Source: CAWJFJ01 sp963800065
GTDB lineage: Bacteria > Actinomycetota > Acidimicrobiia > Acidimicrobiales > UBA8190
Assembly (NCBI GenBank): GCA_963800065.1
Contig: CAWCZO010000002.1
Location: 62,001 to 126,000 of the forward strand
DNA length: 64,000 nucleotides
Direction: 5' to 3'
Positions 21,810 through 30,886 of this stretch are shown piece after piece. Numbering within the stretch: the first letter of the stretch is position 1; each line of letters starts with the position of its first letter. A program made the translations under genes and the position numbers. Under the pieces are notes generated by a model. That model did not search any database and had not been told where the DNA came from. It was given only the letters and a program-made list of their open reading frames with translations.

Positions 21810-22993
21810 GTGGACCTCGCCCTTCCGGGAGAAGAGCACCCGGCACGGCTCGAGTTTCGTCGATGGCTGTCCGAACACCCCGGACCCACGGCCCGGCAGT
21901 TGGCCGACGCCGGCTACGTGGCGCCTCACTGGCCCCGCCCGTGGGGCCTGGGGGCCGATCCGGTGGAACAACTCGTCATAGATGATGAGATGCGCCGTGC
22001 CGGTGTGCGCCGGCCGTCGAACCAGATCGGGATCGGATGGGCCGGGCCCACCTTGATCCATGCCGGCACCGAGGCCCAGAAACTGCGCTATCTACGCCCG
22101 TTGCTGGCGGCCGAGGAGATCTGGTGCCAGTTGTTCAGCGAGCCGGGGGCCGGCTCCGACCTGGCCAGCCTGTCCACCCGGGCAGAACGCGACGGTGACG
22201 AATGGGTGGTCACCGGCCAGAAGGTCTGGACCAGCTTCGCCCACGTGGCGTCCCTGGGGATCCTGCTGGCCCGGACCGACCCCGACGCGCCGAAGCACAG
22301 CGGTATCTCGTACTTCATCTGTCCCATGGACGCCCCCGGCGTCTCGGTCCGTCCCATCGTCGACATGACGGGGGATCACGCCTTCAACGAGGTGTTCCTC
22401 GACGGGGTGCGCCTGTCGGCGGAGCATCTTGTGGGTGAGGTCAACGGTGGCTGGGCCCTGGCCAAGGTGACACTGGGGAACGAGCGTGTGTCGTTGTCGG
22501 GGGAGGGGGCGTTGTGGGGGCAGGGGCCCACCGCCGGGGACCTGATCGACCTGGTCCGGCGGGCCGGGGGGACGTCCGATCGGCTGCTGCGGCACCGTCT
22601 CGTACGGGTCTGGGTGGAGGGTGAGATCCTCCGCCTCATCCGCCTTCGGACGGTGAGCGCGGCGGTGGCGGGCCGGGCACCGGGTCCCGAGGCCTCGGTG
22701 CGCAAGGCTCTGGCCGACGACCACGGTCAGAACGTCATGGAGGTGGCGAAGGACCTCAGCGGTGCGCACGGTCTGACCGACGCCGGACCGTTCGAGGCGT
22801 TGAGCGCCCGGGGGGCAGACCCGGATCGCCCGGCCACGACGCCGGCGCCGGCGATGGCTCGACCCACGACTGGCGACCGGCGATCTGGTCCCACGGGTAC
22901 CTGTTCGCCCGCGCCCTGACCATCGGAGGAGGAACCGCCGAGGTGCAACGGAACATCATCGCCGAGCGGGTGCTCGGCCTTCCGTCCTCATAG
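21810..22993 (+). CDS. acyl-CoA dehydrogenase, disrupted by a frameshift near the C-terminus
   Basis: FAD-dependent dehydrogenase introducing the alpha-beta double bond into acyl-CoA. The first frame reads through QLFSEPGAGSDLASL (FAD/substrate loop), VVTGQKVWTS and a KDLSGAHG motif. It then becomes Pro-rich nonsense and stops at 22919. The proper C-terminus, WSHGYLFARALTIGGGTAEV followed by IIAERVLGL, continues in another frame to TAG 22991-22993. One missing base, best placed at the run of six G at 22810-22815, joins the two frames. The catalytic Glu cannot be assigned with certainty. As written the product is truncated; I think a base-call or assembly error is likelier than a real mutation. 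It converges with the next hydrolase, overlapping it by 6 bases. Confidence 0.85.
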
Positions 22994-23818
22994 ATCGTCC
23001 CCCGTTCCCAGTGCCACCACGCGCCGGACGAAGGCGGCGAATGCGTCGGGGTGGGAGATGTGGGCTCCGTGGGTGGCGCCGGGGAACTCGACGACCTCGG
23101 TCCGGGGAAGCAGCTCGACCAGGGCGTCGATGGCCCGGCGGTGATGGGGCAGTGACCGGCTCCCCCGGCCGAGAACGACGGGGACGACGACGCCAGCCAG
23201 GTCGATCGGCGACCGGGGGCGGCGGATAGAGGCGAGCTCGGCCGTGAGGGCCGGCCCGTCGGCCCGGCGTTCGGCGCGGGCCGTCTCCGACAGACGATCC
23301 CAGGCGTGATCTCCCACCACCCGGCGGAAGAAACCCTCGGCGAAGACGGCGGGATCCTCGGCGGCGAGGTTTCCCCTCGATCGTCGCGGCCACCAGTCGG
23401 ACCACGGCAGCGGGGGCTCGTAGACGCCGACGGCCCGGACGGCTTCGGGTGCCGCCACCGCCGCCCCGAGGGCGACGTCGCCGCCGTAGGAATGGCCGAC
23501 GAGGACCGATGGCCGCCCGTCCACGATGGCCACCAGGTCGGCCACATGATCCTCGAGGGAGGTGGCCGGCGGCGTGACGTGGCGGGAGCGGTGGTAACCC
23601 CGGCGGTCGTAGGTGACGACGTGGAGATCAGGTAGCCGACGCACGACGCGGGCGAAACTGGTGCCCCGGTCGAGTGACCCGTGGACGAGCACCACGACCA
23701 CCGGGGGCCCGTCGGTACCCGACGCCGGATGGTCGACCACGTGCAGACCGACCGTCGGGGCAGGCTCGGTGGCGGTCGCCGGGCGGGGGGCTCGGCTCAC
23801 GATCCCGGGCCCGGCCAC
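22988..23818 (-). CDS. alpha/beta-fold hydrolase
   Basis: A 276-residue hydrolase. The oxyanion motif VLVHGS is followed by a DRRGYHRS turn, then the nucleophile elbow GHSYGG (S110). The catalytic His is probably in ATHGAHISHPDAF near the C-terminus. There is no signal peptide; the first 30 residues are Pro/Ala-rich. The substrate cannot be inferred: esterases, lipases and epoxide hydrolases share this frame. It converges on the acyl-CoA dehydrogenase and is divergent from kgd. TACCCT on the minus strand at about 23887-23892 is a possible -10 for a leadered transcript. Confidence 0.85.
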   Translation of the reverse strand: MAGPGIVSRAPRPATATEPAPTVGLHVVDHPASGTDGPPVVVVLVHGSLDRGTSFARVVRRLPDLHVVTYDRRGYHRSRHVTPPATSLEDHVADLVAIVDGRPSVLVGHSYGGDVALGAAVAAPEAVRAVGVYEPPLPWSDWWPRRSRGNLAAEDPAVFAEGFFRRVVGDHAWDRLSETARAERRADGPALTAELASIRRPRSPIDLAGVVVPVVLGRGSRSLPHHRRAIDALVELLPRTEVVEFPGATHGAHISHPDAFAAFVRRVVALGTGDDL

Positions 23819-23925
23819 GGCGGGCGCGACGCCGTGGCGGTGCGGGCACGGGGGGTCCCGGGCGGAAGACGGGGCATCGGGGGAAAGGGTAATCGGAGGG
23901 ATCCGGTTCCTCGGAGGTGCCCCGG

Positions 23926-23931
23926 TAGGAT
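23926..23931 (+). promoter_or_regulatory. -10 box (TAGGAT) of kgd, leaderless
   Basis: TAGGAT ends 8 bases before kgd ATG 23940. It decides this start over the longer open frame upstream. Confidence 0.55.
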
Positions 23932-23939
23932 CACCATCG

Positions 23940-26900
23940 ATGGCAGATCAGCAACGTGTCGCCCCCGGCCCCATCGGCGGCGCTTTCGGGCCCAACGCCT
24001 GGCTGGTCGACGACATGTACGAGGAGTACCGCAGCGACCCCAGCTCGGTGAGCGAGAGCTGGCGGGAGTTCTTCGCCGACTACATCCCTCCCGGTTCCGC
24101 CGTGGCGGAGAGTTCCCCGGTGGTCGGTAACGGGGCGCCCTCGTCGCCCGACGGTGCGCCGGCGTCGACCGATGACCCCGCCACGCTCGGCACCGCACCA
24201 GCGCCGTCGGGGCCACCCCCGGCGGTGGCACCGACTCCACCGACGATGCCGGCGGTGGCCACGACGGAGGACGACGAGCCGGCGCCCGTGCCGCTGCGCG
24301 GCGCCGCCGCCCGGATCGCCGTCAACATGGAGGCGTCGCTGTCGGTGCCCACGGCCACCAGCGTGCGGACGGTTCCGGCCAAGCTCCTCGAGGTCAACCG
24401 GTCGATGCTGAACCAGCACCTGGCCCGGACGTCGGGCGCCAAGGTCAGCTTCACCCATCTCATCGGCTACGCCGTCGTCCAGGCCCTTCAGGCCATGCCC
24501 GCCCTCAACGCCTCCTTCGTCGACGAGATCGACGAGAAGGGCACCGCCGGGGTGGTCCGGCACGGACACGTCGGTCTCGGTCTGGCCGTCGACGTCGCCA
24601 GGAGCGACGGGTCCCGGACCCTGCTCGTCCCCGTCGTCCGCCGGGCCGAGAGCCTCGATTTCCGTGCCTTCGTGGTGGCCTACGAGGACGTGGTGCGGAA
24701 GGTGCACACCCAGAAGGTGACGGCCGACGATTTCGTCGGCGCCACCGTGACCCTCACCAATCCGGGCACCCTGGGGACGCTGCAGTCGGTGCCCCGGCTC
24801 ATGCCCGGCCAGGGCGCCATCATCGGGGTGGGCTCGCTCGGCTATCCGGCCGAGTACCAGGCTGCCGACCGCCGGAGCCTGGCCACTCTGGGGGTCGGAC
24901 CCGTGGTCACGATCACCTCGACGTACGACCACCGGATCATCCAGGGAGCCGAGTCCGGGATGTTCCTCACCCACCTGGCACAGTGCCTGACCGGGGAGCA
25001 CGGCTTCTACGAGTCGGTCTTCGCCGCCATGGACGTGCCGTACGAGCCGGTGCGGTGGCAGGACGATGTCAACGCCGTCGACAGTGAGCACCAGCGTCTG
25101 GTGAAGCAGGTGCGCGTGCAGAGCCTCGTCAACATGTACCGCGTCCGGGGTCATCTCATCGCCGACCTCGATCCCCTGTCCGCCGAGCCGAGGCACCTGC
25201 ACGCCGAGCTCGACCCGACGACCTACGGACTGACCCTCTGGGACCTCGATCGCGAGTTCGTCGTCGACGGGCTGGCCGGTCGGGACACCCTCAGGCTGGC
25301 CCAGGCCCTCGACATCCTGCGCGACGCCTACTGCCGGACACTGGCCATCGAATACATGCACATCCAGGACCCCGAGCAGAAACGATGGATCCAGCACCAC
25401 GTCGAAGGTGTCCCGCCCACCCTGTCACCGCAGGAACAGCGCCACATCCTCGACCGACTCAATGCCGCCGAAGCCTTCGAGCGCTTCCTGCACACGCGCT
25501 ACGTGGGGCAGAAGCGGTTCGGTCTGGAGGGGGCCGAGTCGACCATCGTTCTCCTCGACACGCTGCTCGACGAGGCCGCCACCGCCGGGCTCACCGAGGC
25601 CGTCCTGGGCATGGCCCACCGGGGGCGGCTGAACGTCCTGGCCAACATCGTGGGCAAGTCCTACGGGGAGATCTTCCGCGAATTCGAAGGAGATCTCGAT
25701 CCCGATTCGGTGCAGGGCTCCGGTGACGTCAAGTACCACAAGGGGGCGAGCGGTACGTTCGTGGCCCAATCCGGGGTGGAACTGCCGGTGACGTTGGCCT
25801 CCAATCCGTCCCATCTCGAAGCCGTCGACCCCGTGGTCGAGGGGATGGTGCGGGCCAAGCAGGATCAGCTGCCCGACGATCAGTCGTTCGGCGTCCTTTC
25901 ACTACTCGTCCACGGCGACGCCGCCTTCGCCGGTCAGGGGGTGGTGGCCGAGACCCTCGAGTTGTCGCAGCTGGCCGGCTACCGCACCGGTGGCACCGTC
26001 CATGTGGTGGTGAACAACCAGCTGGGGTTCACCACGGCCCCCGAGTCAGCCCGTTCGTCGGTCTATCCCACCGATGTGGCCAAGATGGTCCAGGCGCCGG
26101 TGTTCCACGTGAACGGAGACGACCCCGAGGCGTGTGCGCGGGCGGCACGACTGGCGTTCGGCTTCCGCCAGACCTTCCACAAGGACGTCGTGATCGACGT
26201 CGTCTGCTACCGGCGTTTCGGACACAACGAGGGGGACGACCCGAGCTACACCCAGCCCCGGATGTACGCCATCATCGAGACGATGCGCTCGGTGCGCAAG
26301 CTGTACACCGAGGCGCTGGTCCGCCGGGGTGACATCACCATCGAGGAGGCCGAGCAGGCTCTGGCCGACTTCCAGGCACGGCTGCAGGCGGCCCTGGACG
26401 AGACGCGCCAGACCGCCCCGCCGAAACCGACCACCCTGCCGCCGGCGGTGACCGCCTCGCCTCCGGACCTGGAGGTGCAGACCGGAGTGGAGCGGGCCAC
26501 CTTGGAACGGCTCGTCGTCGACGCCACCTCGGTGCCCGAAGGGTTCACCATCCATCCGAAACTGGCCCGTCAGTTCGAGCAACGCGCCGAAGTGGTGGCC
26601 CAGGGAGAAGTGGACTGGGCCCTCGGCGAGGCACTGGCCATCGGATCGCTCCTGCTCGAGGGCACCGATGTGCGGCTGGCCGGGCAGGACACCCGGCGAG
26701 GGACGTTCAGTCAGCGCCACGCCGTCCTCGTCGATTACGCCACCGGTGGCGAATGGGTGCCGCTGGCCCACCTTCAGGGCAACGGCGTCGGGCGCTTCGC
26801 CGTCCACGACTCGCTCCTGTCGGAGTACGCGGCCCTCGGTTTCGAATACGGCTACTCGGTCGAGGTGCCCGACGCCCTGGTGGCATGGGAGGCGCAGTTC

Positions 26901-27731
26901 GGCGACTTCGCCAACGGCGCCCAGATCGTGATCGACAACTTCCTGGTGGCGGCGGACGACAAGTGGGACCAGCAGTCGGGACTCGTTCTTCTGCTCCCGC
27001 ACGGCTACGAGGGTCAGGGGCCCGAGCACTCGTCGGCGCGGATCGAGAGGTTCCTGACTTTGAGCGCCCGGGGGAACATGCGGCTGGCCCAACCCACGTC
27101 GGCCGCCCAGTACTTCCATCTCCTGCGTTCCCAGGCACACGGTGCCGGGCGCCGGCCGTTGGTGGTGTTCACCCCCAAGTCGTTGTTGCGGGCCCGTCAA
27201 TCGCGCTCCCCGCTGCTCGATCTCGCTTCCGGTTCGTTCCGGTCCGTGGTCGACGACCCGGCCGTACGGCCACGCCCCACGGACGCCGGACCGGGGCCCA
27301 GCGGACCGGATGCGGGCCTCGTCATCGATCCCCTGGTCGTGCAACGTGTGCTGTTGTGTTCGGGGAAGGTGGCCTTCGACGCCATGGCCCGGCGCGATCA
27401 ACTGGCGGCCCAGACTCCCGGACTGCCCAGCCCCGGCGTGGCGGCCGGCGCCGTCGCCGTGGTCCGGGTGGAGCAGCTCTATCCCTGGCCCGAGGAGGCC
27501 TTGGGGGCGGTTCTGGACCGCTACCCGGCGGCCCGTGAGGTGATCTGGCTCCAGGAGGAGCCGGAGAACATGGGGGCATGGTCCTTCGCCCACGGACGGT
27601 TGCACCGCCTGCTACGCCAACGATTCACCTTGACCCATGTGAGCCGCTCGGAATCGGCCAGCCCGGCCACCGGGAGCGCCGCCCTGCATCACCTCGAACA
27701 CGAGGATCTCCTGGCCCGCGCCTTTGCCTGA
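23940..27731 (+). CDS. kgd: multifunctional 2-oxoglutarate metabolism enzyme (fused E2 acyltransferase and E1 dehydrogenase)
   Basis: A TCA-cycle enzyme of 1263 residues. Residues 15-50 (WLVDDMYEEYRSDPSSVSES) are the E1 N-terminal peptide. A Pro/Ala/Thr linker (about 55-118) leads to a succinyltransferase-like E2 core (about 120-360) with DHRIIQG at 330-336. The thiamine-diphosphate E1 (about 365-1263) has GMAHRGRLNVLANI, HKGASGTF, NPSHLEAVDP, GDAAFAGQG and LPHGYEGQGPEHSSARIERF. There is no lipoyl domain, as in mycobacterial Kgd, so it needs an E2 from elsewhere for full complex activity. It may also decarboxylate 2-oxoglutarate to succinic semialdehyde. Length is like the mycobacterial 1231-residue enzyme. 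It converges with the HAD gene after 4 bases. Confidence 0.96.
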   Translation: MADQQRVAPGPIGGAFGPNAWLVDDMYEEYRSDPSSVSESWREFFADYIPPGSAVAESSPVVGNGAPSSPDGAPASTDDPATLGTAPAPSGPPPAVAPTPPTMPAVATTEDDEPAPVPLRGAAARIAVNMEASLSVPTATSVRTVPAKLLEVNRSMLNQHLARTSGAKVSFTHLIGYAVVQALQAMPALNASFVDEIDEKGTAGVVRHGHVGLGLAVDVARSDGSRTLLVPVVRRAESLDFRAFVVAYEDVVRKVHTQKVTADDFVGATVTLTNPGTLGTLQSVPRLMPGQGAIIGVGSLGYPAEYQAADRRSLATLGVGPVVTITSTYDHRIIQGAESGMFLTHLAQCLTGEHGFYESVFAAMDVPYEPVRWQDDVNAVDSEHQRLVKQVRVQSLVNMYRVRGHLIADLDPLSAEPRHLHAELDPTTYGLTLWDLDREFVVDGLAGRDTLRLAQALDILRDAYCRTLAIEYMHIQDPEQKRWIQHHVEGVPPTLSPQEQRHILDRLNAAEAFERFLHTRYVGQKRFGLEGAESTIVLLDTLLDEAATAGLTEAVLGMAHRGRLNVLANIVGKSYGEIFREFEGDLDPDSVQGSGDVKYHKGASGTFVAQSGVELPVTLASNPSHLEAVDPVVEGMVRAKQDQLPDDQSFGVLSLLVHGDAAFAGQGVVAETLELSQLAGYRTGGTVHVVVNNQLGFTTAPESARSSVYPTDVAKMVQAPVFHVNGDDPEACARAARLAFGFRQTFHKDVVIDVVCYRRFGHNEGDDPSYTQPRMYAIIETMRSVRKLYTEALVRRGDITIEEAEQALADFQARLQAALDETRQTAPPKPTTLPPAVTASPPDLEVQTGVERATLERLVVDATSVPEGFTIHPKLARQFEQRAEVVAQGEVDWALGEALAIGSLLLEGTDVRLAGQDTRRGTFSQRHAVLVDYATGGEWVPLAHLQGNGVGRFAVHDSLLSEYAALGFEYGYSVEVPDALVAWEAQFGDFANGAQIVIDNFLVAADDKWDQQSGLVLLLPHGYEGQGPEHSSARIERFLTLSARGNMRLAQPTSAAQYFHLLRSQAHGAGRRPLVVFTPKSLLRARQSRSPLLDLASGSFRSVVDDPAVRPRPTDAGPGPSGPDAGLVIDPLVVQRVLLCSGKVAFDAMARRDQLAAQTPGLPSPGVAAGAVAVVRVEQLYPWPEEALGAVLDRYPAAREVIWLQEEPENMGAWSFAHGRLHRLLRQRFTLTHVSRSESASPATGSAALHHLEHEDLLARAFA

Positions 27732-27735
27732 CCCG

Positions 27736-28359
27736 CTAGCCGAGGGGTATCCCCACGATGGCCTCGAGCTCGACCAGGGCGTCACCGGGGTCGGCGACCT
27801 TGATCGTCCGCATGCCCAGGGCGCGGGCGGGTTTGAGATTCACTCCGAGATCGTCGAGGAAGACGGCCGCCGTGGGCCGGATGCCCAACTCGTCGCAGGC
27901 CAGGAGGTAGAAGCGGGGATCGGGCTTGCGTACGCCGACGACGGCTGACTGGATGACGACGTCGAAGAGGTGGAGGACGTCGTGGTGACGTGTCGTGGTC
28001 AGGGGCGTGACGAAATTGTTGGTCAGGAGACCCGTCTTGAAGTGCTCGTGGCACCGGCGGACGGCTTCGAGCATGCCCGGCCGCATCTCTCCGGCCAACG
28101 AGGCGAAGAGGGCCCGGGCGTCGATCCGGCCGCCGACGGCCACCGCTTCCGCTTCGAACTCGAGGCAGAACTGGTCGAAATCGATGTCGTTGCGCTCCAG
28201 GCGGGCCCAGGCGTTGTCGTGGTGATTGGTGGCGTTCAGGGAACGGATGAAGCCGATGGGCAGACCGTGCGAACGCTCGTGATTCTCGAAGGCGTCGAAG
28301 GGGCTGGTCGAGAGCACCCCGCCGAAGTCGAAGAGGACGGCTTCGATCGGGGCAGGCAT
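27736..28359 (-). CDS. HAD-superfamily hydrolase
   Basis: A 207-residue phosphatase-like protein. Motif I is LFDFGGVLSTS with the nucleophile Asp, motif II TNNF, motif III probably the Lys in VGVRKPDPRFY, and motif IV FLDDLGVN. The layout (alpha-helical cap after motif I) fits subfamily IA, close to the N-terminal domain of epoxide hydrolases. Substrate is unknown. It is the second gene after the M20 peptidase with a 7-base gap, so the two are cotranscribed. Confidence 0.88.
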   Translation of the reverse strand: MPAPIEAVLFDFGGVLSTSPFDAFENHERSHGLPIGFIRSLNATNHHDNAWARLERNDIDFDQFCLEFEAEAVAVGGRIDARALFASLAGEMRPGMLEAVRRCHEHFKTGLLTNNFVTPLTTTRHHDVLHLFDVVIQSAVVGVRKPDPRFYLLACDELGIRPTAAVFLDDLGVNLKPARALGMRTIKVADPGDALVELEAIVGIPLG

Positions 28360-28366
28360 CGGTCGG

Positions 28367-29704
28367 TCAGATCAGGGTGTCGCGTGCCACGCCGTCCCAT
28401 AGCTCGGCCGACAGACCCAGTGACGTCACGTCCACGCGCTCGTCCACCCCGTGGAACATCGTGGCGTAGTCCTCGAAGGTCAGCCGCTTGCTGAAGAGCC
28501 CGAACCCGTAGGCCACCGTTCCGAGCTTGCGGAAGAAGCGGGCGTCGGTAGCGCCCACCGTGAGAAAGGGCACGCAACGGGCGTCGGGGTAGGAGCGACG
28601 GGCCACCCGCTCGAGCGAGTTCCACAAAGGGGTGTCGGCCGGCGACGTACTGGCCGGGTCGGTGAAATTCCATGTGGCCTCGACGTCGTCGGCCAGGTCG
28701 CCGAGCGCGTCGCGGAGCATGGCATCCACCTCGGGCCTATCCCATCCAGGCAGGGTCCGGATGTCGACGTCCAAGCGGACCCGATCGGGGATCACATTCA
28801 CCTTGGTGCCCGCCAGCATCACAGTCGGGGCCATCGTGGTGTGCGTGCAGGCATGGGCCTGACGGGCCAGACCGAGAGCGGGGAACTCCTCGCAGAAGGC
28901 GTCGATGGTCTCGGGGTCGAGCAGGGGCCCGGCGATGTCCGGGGGCAGGCCGATCCCTTCCACGAAGCGGCGCCAGGCGTCATGGATGTCGGCGGCCGGA
29001 TGGTACTCGGCCAGACGGCGGACGACCTCCGCCGCTTTGACGAGGGCATTGTCAGTGCGCAGGGGTTGTGACGCGTGGCCCGGGGTCCCGCGGACGGTCA
29101 ACGTGCACCAGAACACACCCTTCTCGCCGGTGATCACCGGGAGACGGACGCCATCGGGAGACTGCATGGGAAAGCCCCCGGCTTCGGTGATGAGGTAGTC
29201 GGCGCGGACCTCCTCGGGTGTGTGGGTGGTGAGCCATTCCGCCCCGTGGATGCCCAGAGCCTCCTCGTCGGCCACCCCGATGAACACGAGGTCTCCCTGG
29301 GGTCGGAAACCGTCGTCAGCGAGGTGGCGGACGGCCACCGCCATCGAGGCCGTGAGGTTGAGCATGTCGACGGCACCGCGTCCCCAGACCTCGCCGTCGA
29401 TGAGCTCGCCACCGAAGGGGTCGTGACGCCAGTCATCCCCGTTGGCCGGAACGACGTCGGTGTGCCCGAGGAGGGCCAGCGACGGCGCCCCGGGCTCACG
29501 GCCCTCGATGCGGGCCACCAGGGAGGAACGCCCGGGCAGAGGTTCGAAGACCTGGAGATCGAGGCCGGGGCGCTCGAGGACGGACCGGAGGACCTCGGCG
29601 TTGCGGTGCTCGTGCCCGGATTCGGGGCTTCCGTCATTCACGCAGGCGTTACGGATCATCTGCTGCAACAGCTCCGCCACTTCGCCGGCCAGCTTGCTCT
29701 CCAC
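28367..29704 (-). CDS. M20 family metallopeptidase
   Basis: A zinc-dependent amidohydrolase/peptidase of 445 residues. ALLGHTDVVP gives the ligand H81 and the neighbouring D83. GRGAVDM gives the bridging D113. ADEEALG gives the catalytic Glu (E147) and ligand E148. The lid/dimerisation domain is in the middle, and MFHGVDERVDV near the C-terminus supplies the last His. The family covers ArgE, DapE, carboxypeptidases and aminoacylases; sequence fits the ACY1/carboxypeptidase branch but the substrate is open. It starts with GTG 6 bases after a TAGGAT -10 box. Confidence 0.9.
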   Translation of the reverse strand: MESKLAGEVAELLQQMIRNACVNDGSPESGHEHRNAEVLRSVLERPGLDLQVFEPLPGRSSLVARIEGREPGAPSLALLGHTDVVPANGDDWRHDPFGGELIDGEVWGRGAVDMLNLTASMAVAVRHLADDGFRPQGDLVFIGVADEEALGIHGAEWLTTHTPEEVRADYLITEAGGFPMQSPDGVRLPVITGEKGVFWCTLTVRGTPGHASQPLRTDNALVKAAEVVRRLAEYHPAADIHDAWRRFVEGIGLPPDIAGPLLDPETIDAFCEEFPALGLARQAHACTHTTMAPTVMLAGTKVNVIPDRVRLDVDIRTLPGWDRPEVDAMLRDALGDLADDVEATWNFTDPASTSPADTPLWNSLERVARRSYPDARCVPFLTVGATDARFFRKLGTVAYGFGLFSKRLTFEDYATMFHGVDERVDVTSLGLSAELWDGVARDTLI

Positions 29705-29710
29705 CGCCGC

Positions 29711-29716
29711 ATCCTA
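29711..29716 (-). promoter_or_regulatory. -10 box (TAGGAT) of the M20 peptidase gene, leaderless
   Basis: On the minus strand TAGGAT is followed by GCGGCG and then the GTG start codon. Confidence 0.5.
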
Positions 29717-29803
29717 TGACGGACCCGCCGAGCGGGGCTCGGGGTGGGCAACTGTCCTGATCGGCGCCGGCCCAGGTCAGACCCCTGGGACCGTCCGAGT
29801 GGT

Positions 29804-29819
29804 TGACTGGACGCAGTCA
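29804..29819 (+). promoter_or_regulatory. inverted repeat abutting the NYN RNase start codon
   Basis: TGACTG 29804-29809 and CAGTCA 29814-29819 form a 6-bp dyad with a 4-base centre whose last base is the A of ATG 29819. It could be an operator or an mRNA hairpin hiding the start. No TANNNT or Shine-Dalgarno is evident here. Confidence 0.4.
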
Positions 29820-30886
29820 TGTCCCCATCCCACGTCGTCGTCGACGGCTCGAACATCGCCACCGAGGGCCGCTCCACCCCCAGTCTCCAGCAGCTCGACG
29901 ACGCCATCCGGCAGTTTCAGGCAGAGTTCCCCGACACCGAGGTGATCGTCGTGGTGGATGCCACGTTCGGTCACCGCATCGAACCGGGTGAGCGCGCCAT
30001 CTTCGACGAGGCCGTCGCCCACGGCGAGCTGGTGTCCCCACCGGCCGGCGCCATCGGCCGGGGTGACGCGTTCGTCCTGCGTGTCGCCGAGCGGGTCGGC
30101 GCCCAGGTTCTGTCCAACGACTCCTTCCAGGAGTTCCATGCCGAACACCCCTGGCTGTTCGAAGAGGGGCGGCTCATGGGTGGGAAGCCGGTCCCCGGTG
30201 TGGGGTGGATCTTCACTCCCCGCCTGCCCGTCCGCGGTCCGCGCAGTCGGGCCGCCACGTCCACCGGGTCGGCGCGAGGGGGCCGTCACCGCAAGGACGA
30301 CGAACCCGAGCCGAAGCCGGAGCGTTCCCGAGGGACGTCGAAAGTCGCTGCCGAGGCCATCGCCTTGGCCACGGCGGAGGGGAAGGGTTCCCGAGCCCTG
30401 AAAGCCACCAAGGAACCGGCCAAGGCGGCCAAGCCGTCCAAGACGGCCAAGGCGGCCAAGCCGTCCAACACAACCAAGCCGGCCAAGACAACCAAAGCGG
30501 CCGAAGCGGCCAAGCCGGCCAAGACAACCAAAGCGGCCAAGCCGGCGAAGTCGGCCAAGGCCACCAAGACAACCAAAGCGGCCAAGACGGCCAAGACGGC
30601 CAAGACGGCGTCGGCGGCCAAAACGACCGGGTCGGTCAAAGGGGCCAGAGCCGCCAAGGAGCCGCCCGTGGCGGGCACCGGTGACGCCGTGGCCAAGCGA
30701 TCGTCTCGTCGCGGGCGTCGGGGGAGGGGGACCGCCGAACCCGCCGTCCGCGCCGCCATCGAGGCGGCGACGGAGGAGGCTCTCGGCGCTCCCGCGGCGG
30801 ACCCCCTCGCTGCGCCCCCGGGGGGCGCCGGGGTCGTCGGCCGGCCGGCGCCACGGTCGCCCCGGCAGCCGTCAACGACCCGTTGA
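29819..30886 (+). CDS. NYN/PIN-domain ribonuclease (Zc3h12a-like) with Lys/Ala-rich tail, N-terminal reading frame
   Basis: A frame of 355 codons. Residues 5-115 are a PIN-like nuclease fold: VVVDGSNIA (D9), VVVDATFGH (D47), GRGDAFVL (D83) and SNDSFQEF (D101) supply the acidic cluster that binds metal in NYN RNases. Residues about 185-285 are a low-complexity tail of Lys, Ala, Thr and Pro (AAKPSKTAKAAKP), like the C-terminus of histone H1 and likely to bind nucleic acid. After about residue 325 the reading becomes Pro/Gly-rich and stops, while the expected C-terminal domain is found in the next frame (30883-31215). One missing base at the run of six G, 30820-30825, would fuse them into about 465 residues. 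Confidence 0.82.
   Translation: MSPSHVVVDGSNIATEGRSTPSLQQLDDAIRQFQAEFPDTEVIVVVDATFGHRIEPGERAIFDEAVAHGELVSPPAGAIGRGDAFVLRVAERVGAQVLSNDSFQEFHAEHPWLFEEGRLMGGKPVPGVGWIFTPRLPVRGPRSRAATSTGSARGGRHRKDDEPEPKPERSRGTSKVAAEAIALATAEGKGSRALKATKEPAKAAKPSKTAKAAKPSNTTKPAKTTKAAEAAKPAKTTKAAKPAKSAKATKTTKAAKTAKTAKTASAAKTTGSVKGARAAKEPPVAGTGDAVAKRSSRRGRRGRGTAEPAVRAAIEAATEEALGAPAADPLAAPPGGAGVVGRPAPRSPRQPSTTR
30403..30625 (+). repeat. degenerate Lys/Ala-coding repeat
   Basis: Repeated units such as AAGCCGGCCAAGACAACC and AAGGCGGCCAAGCC, all in frame, encode the Lys/Ala/Thr tail of the NYN RNase. It is a likely site of length change between strains. Confidence 0.75.
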
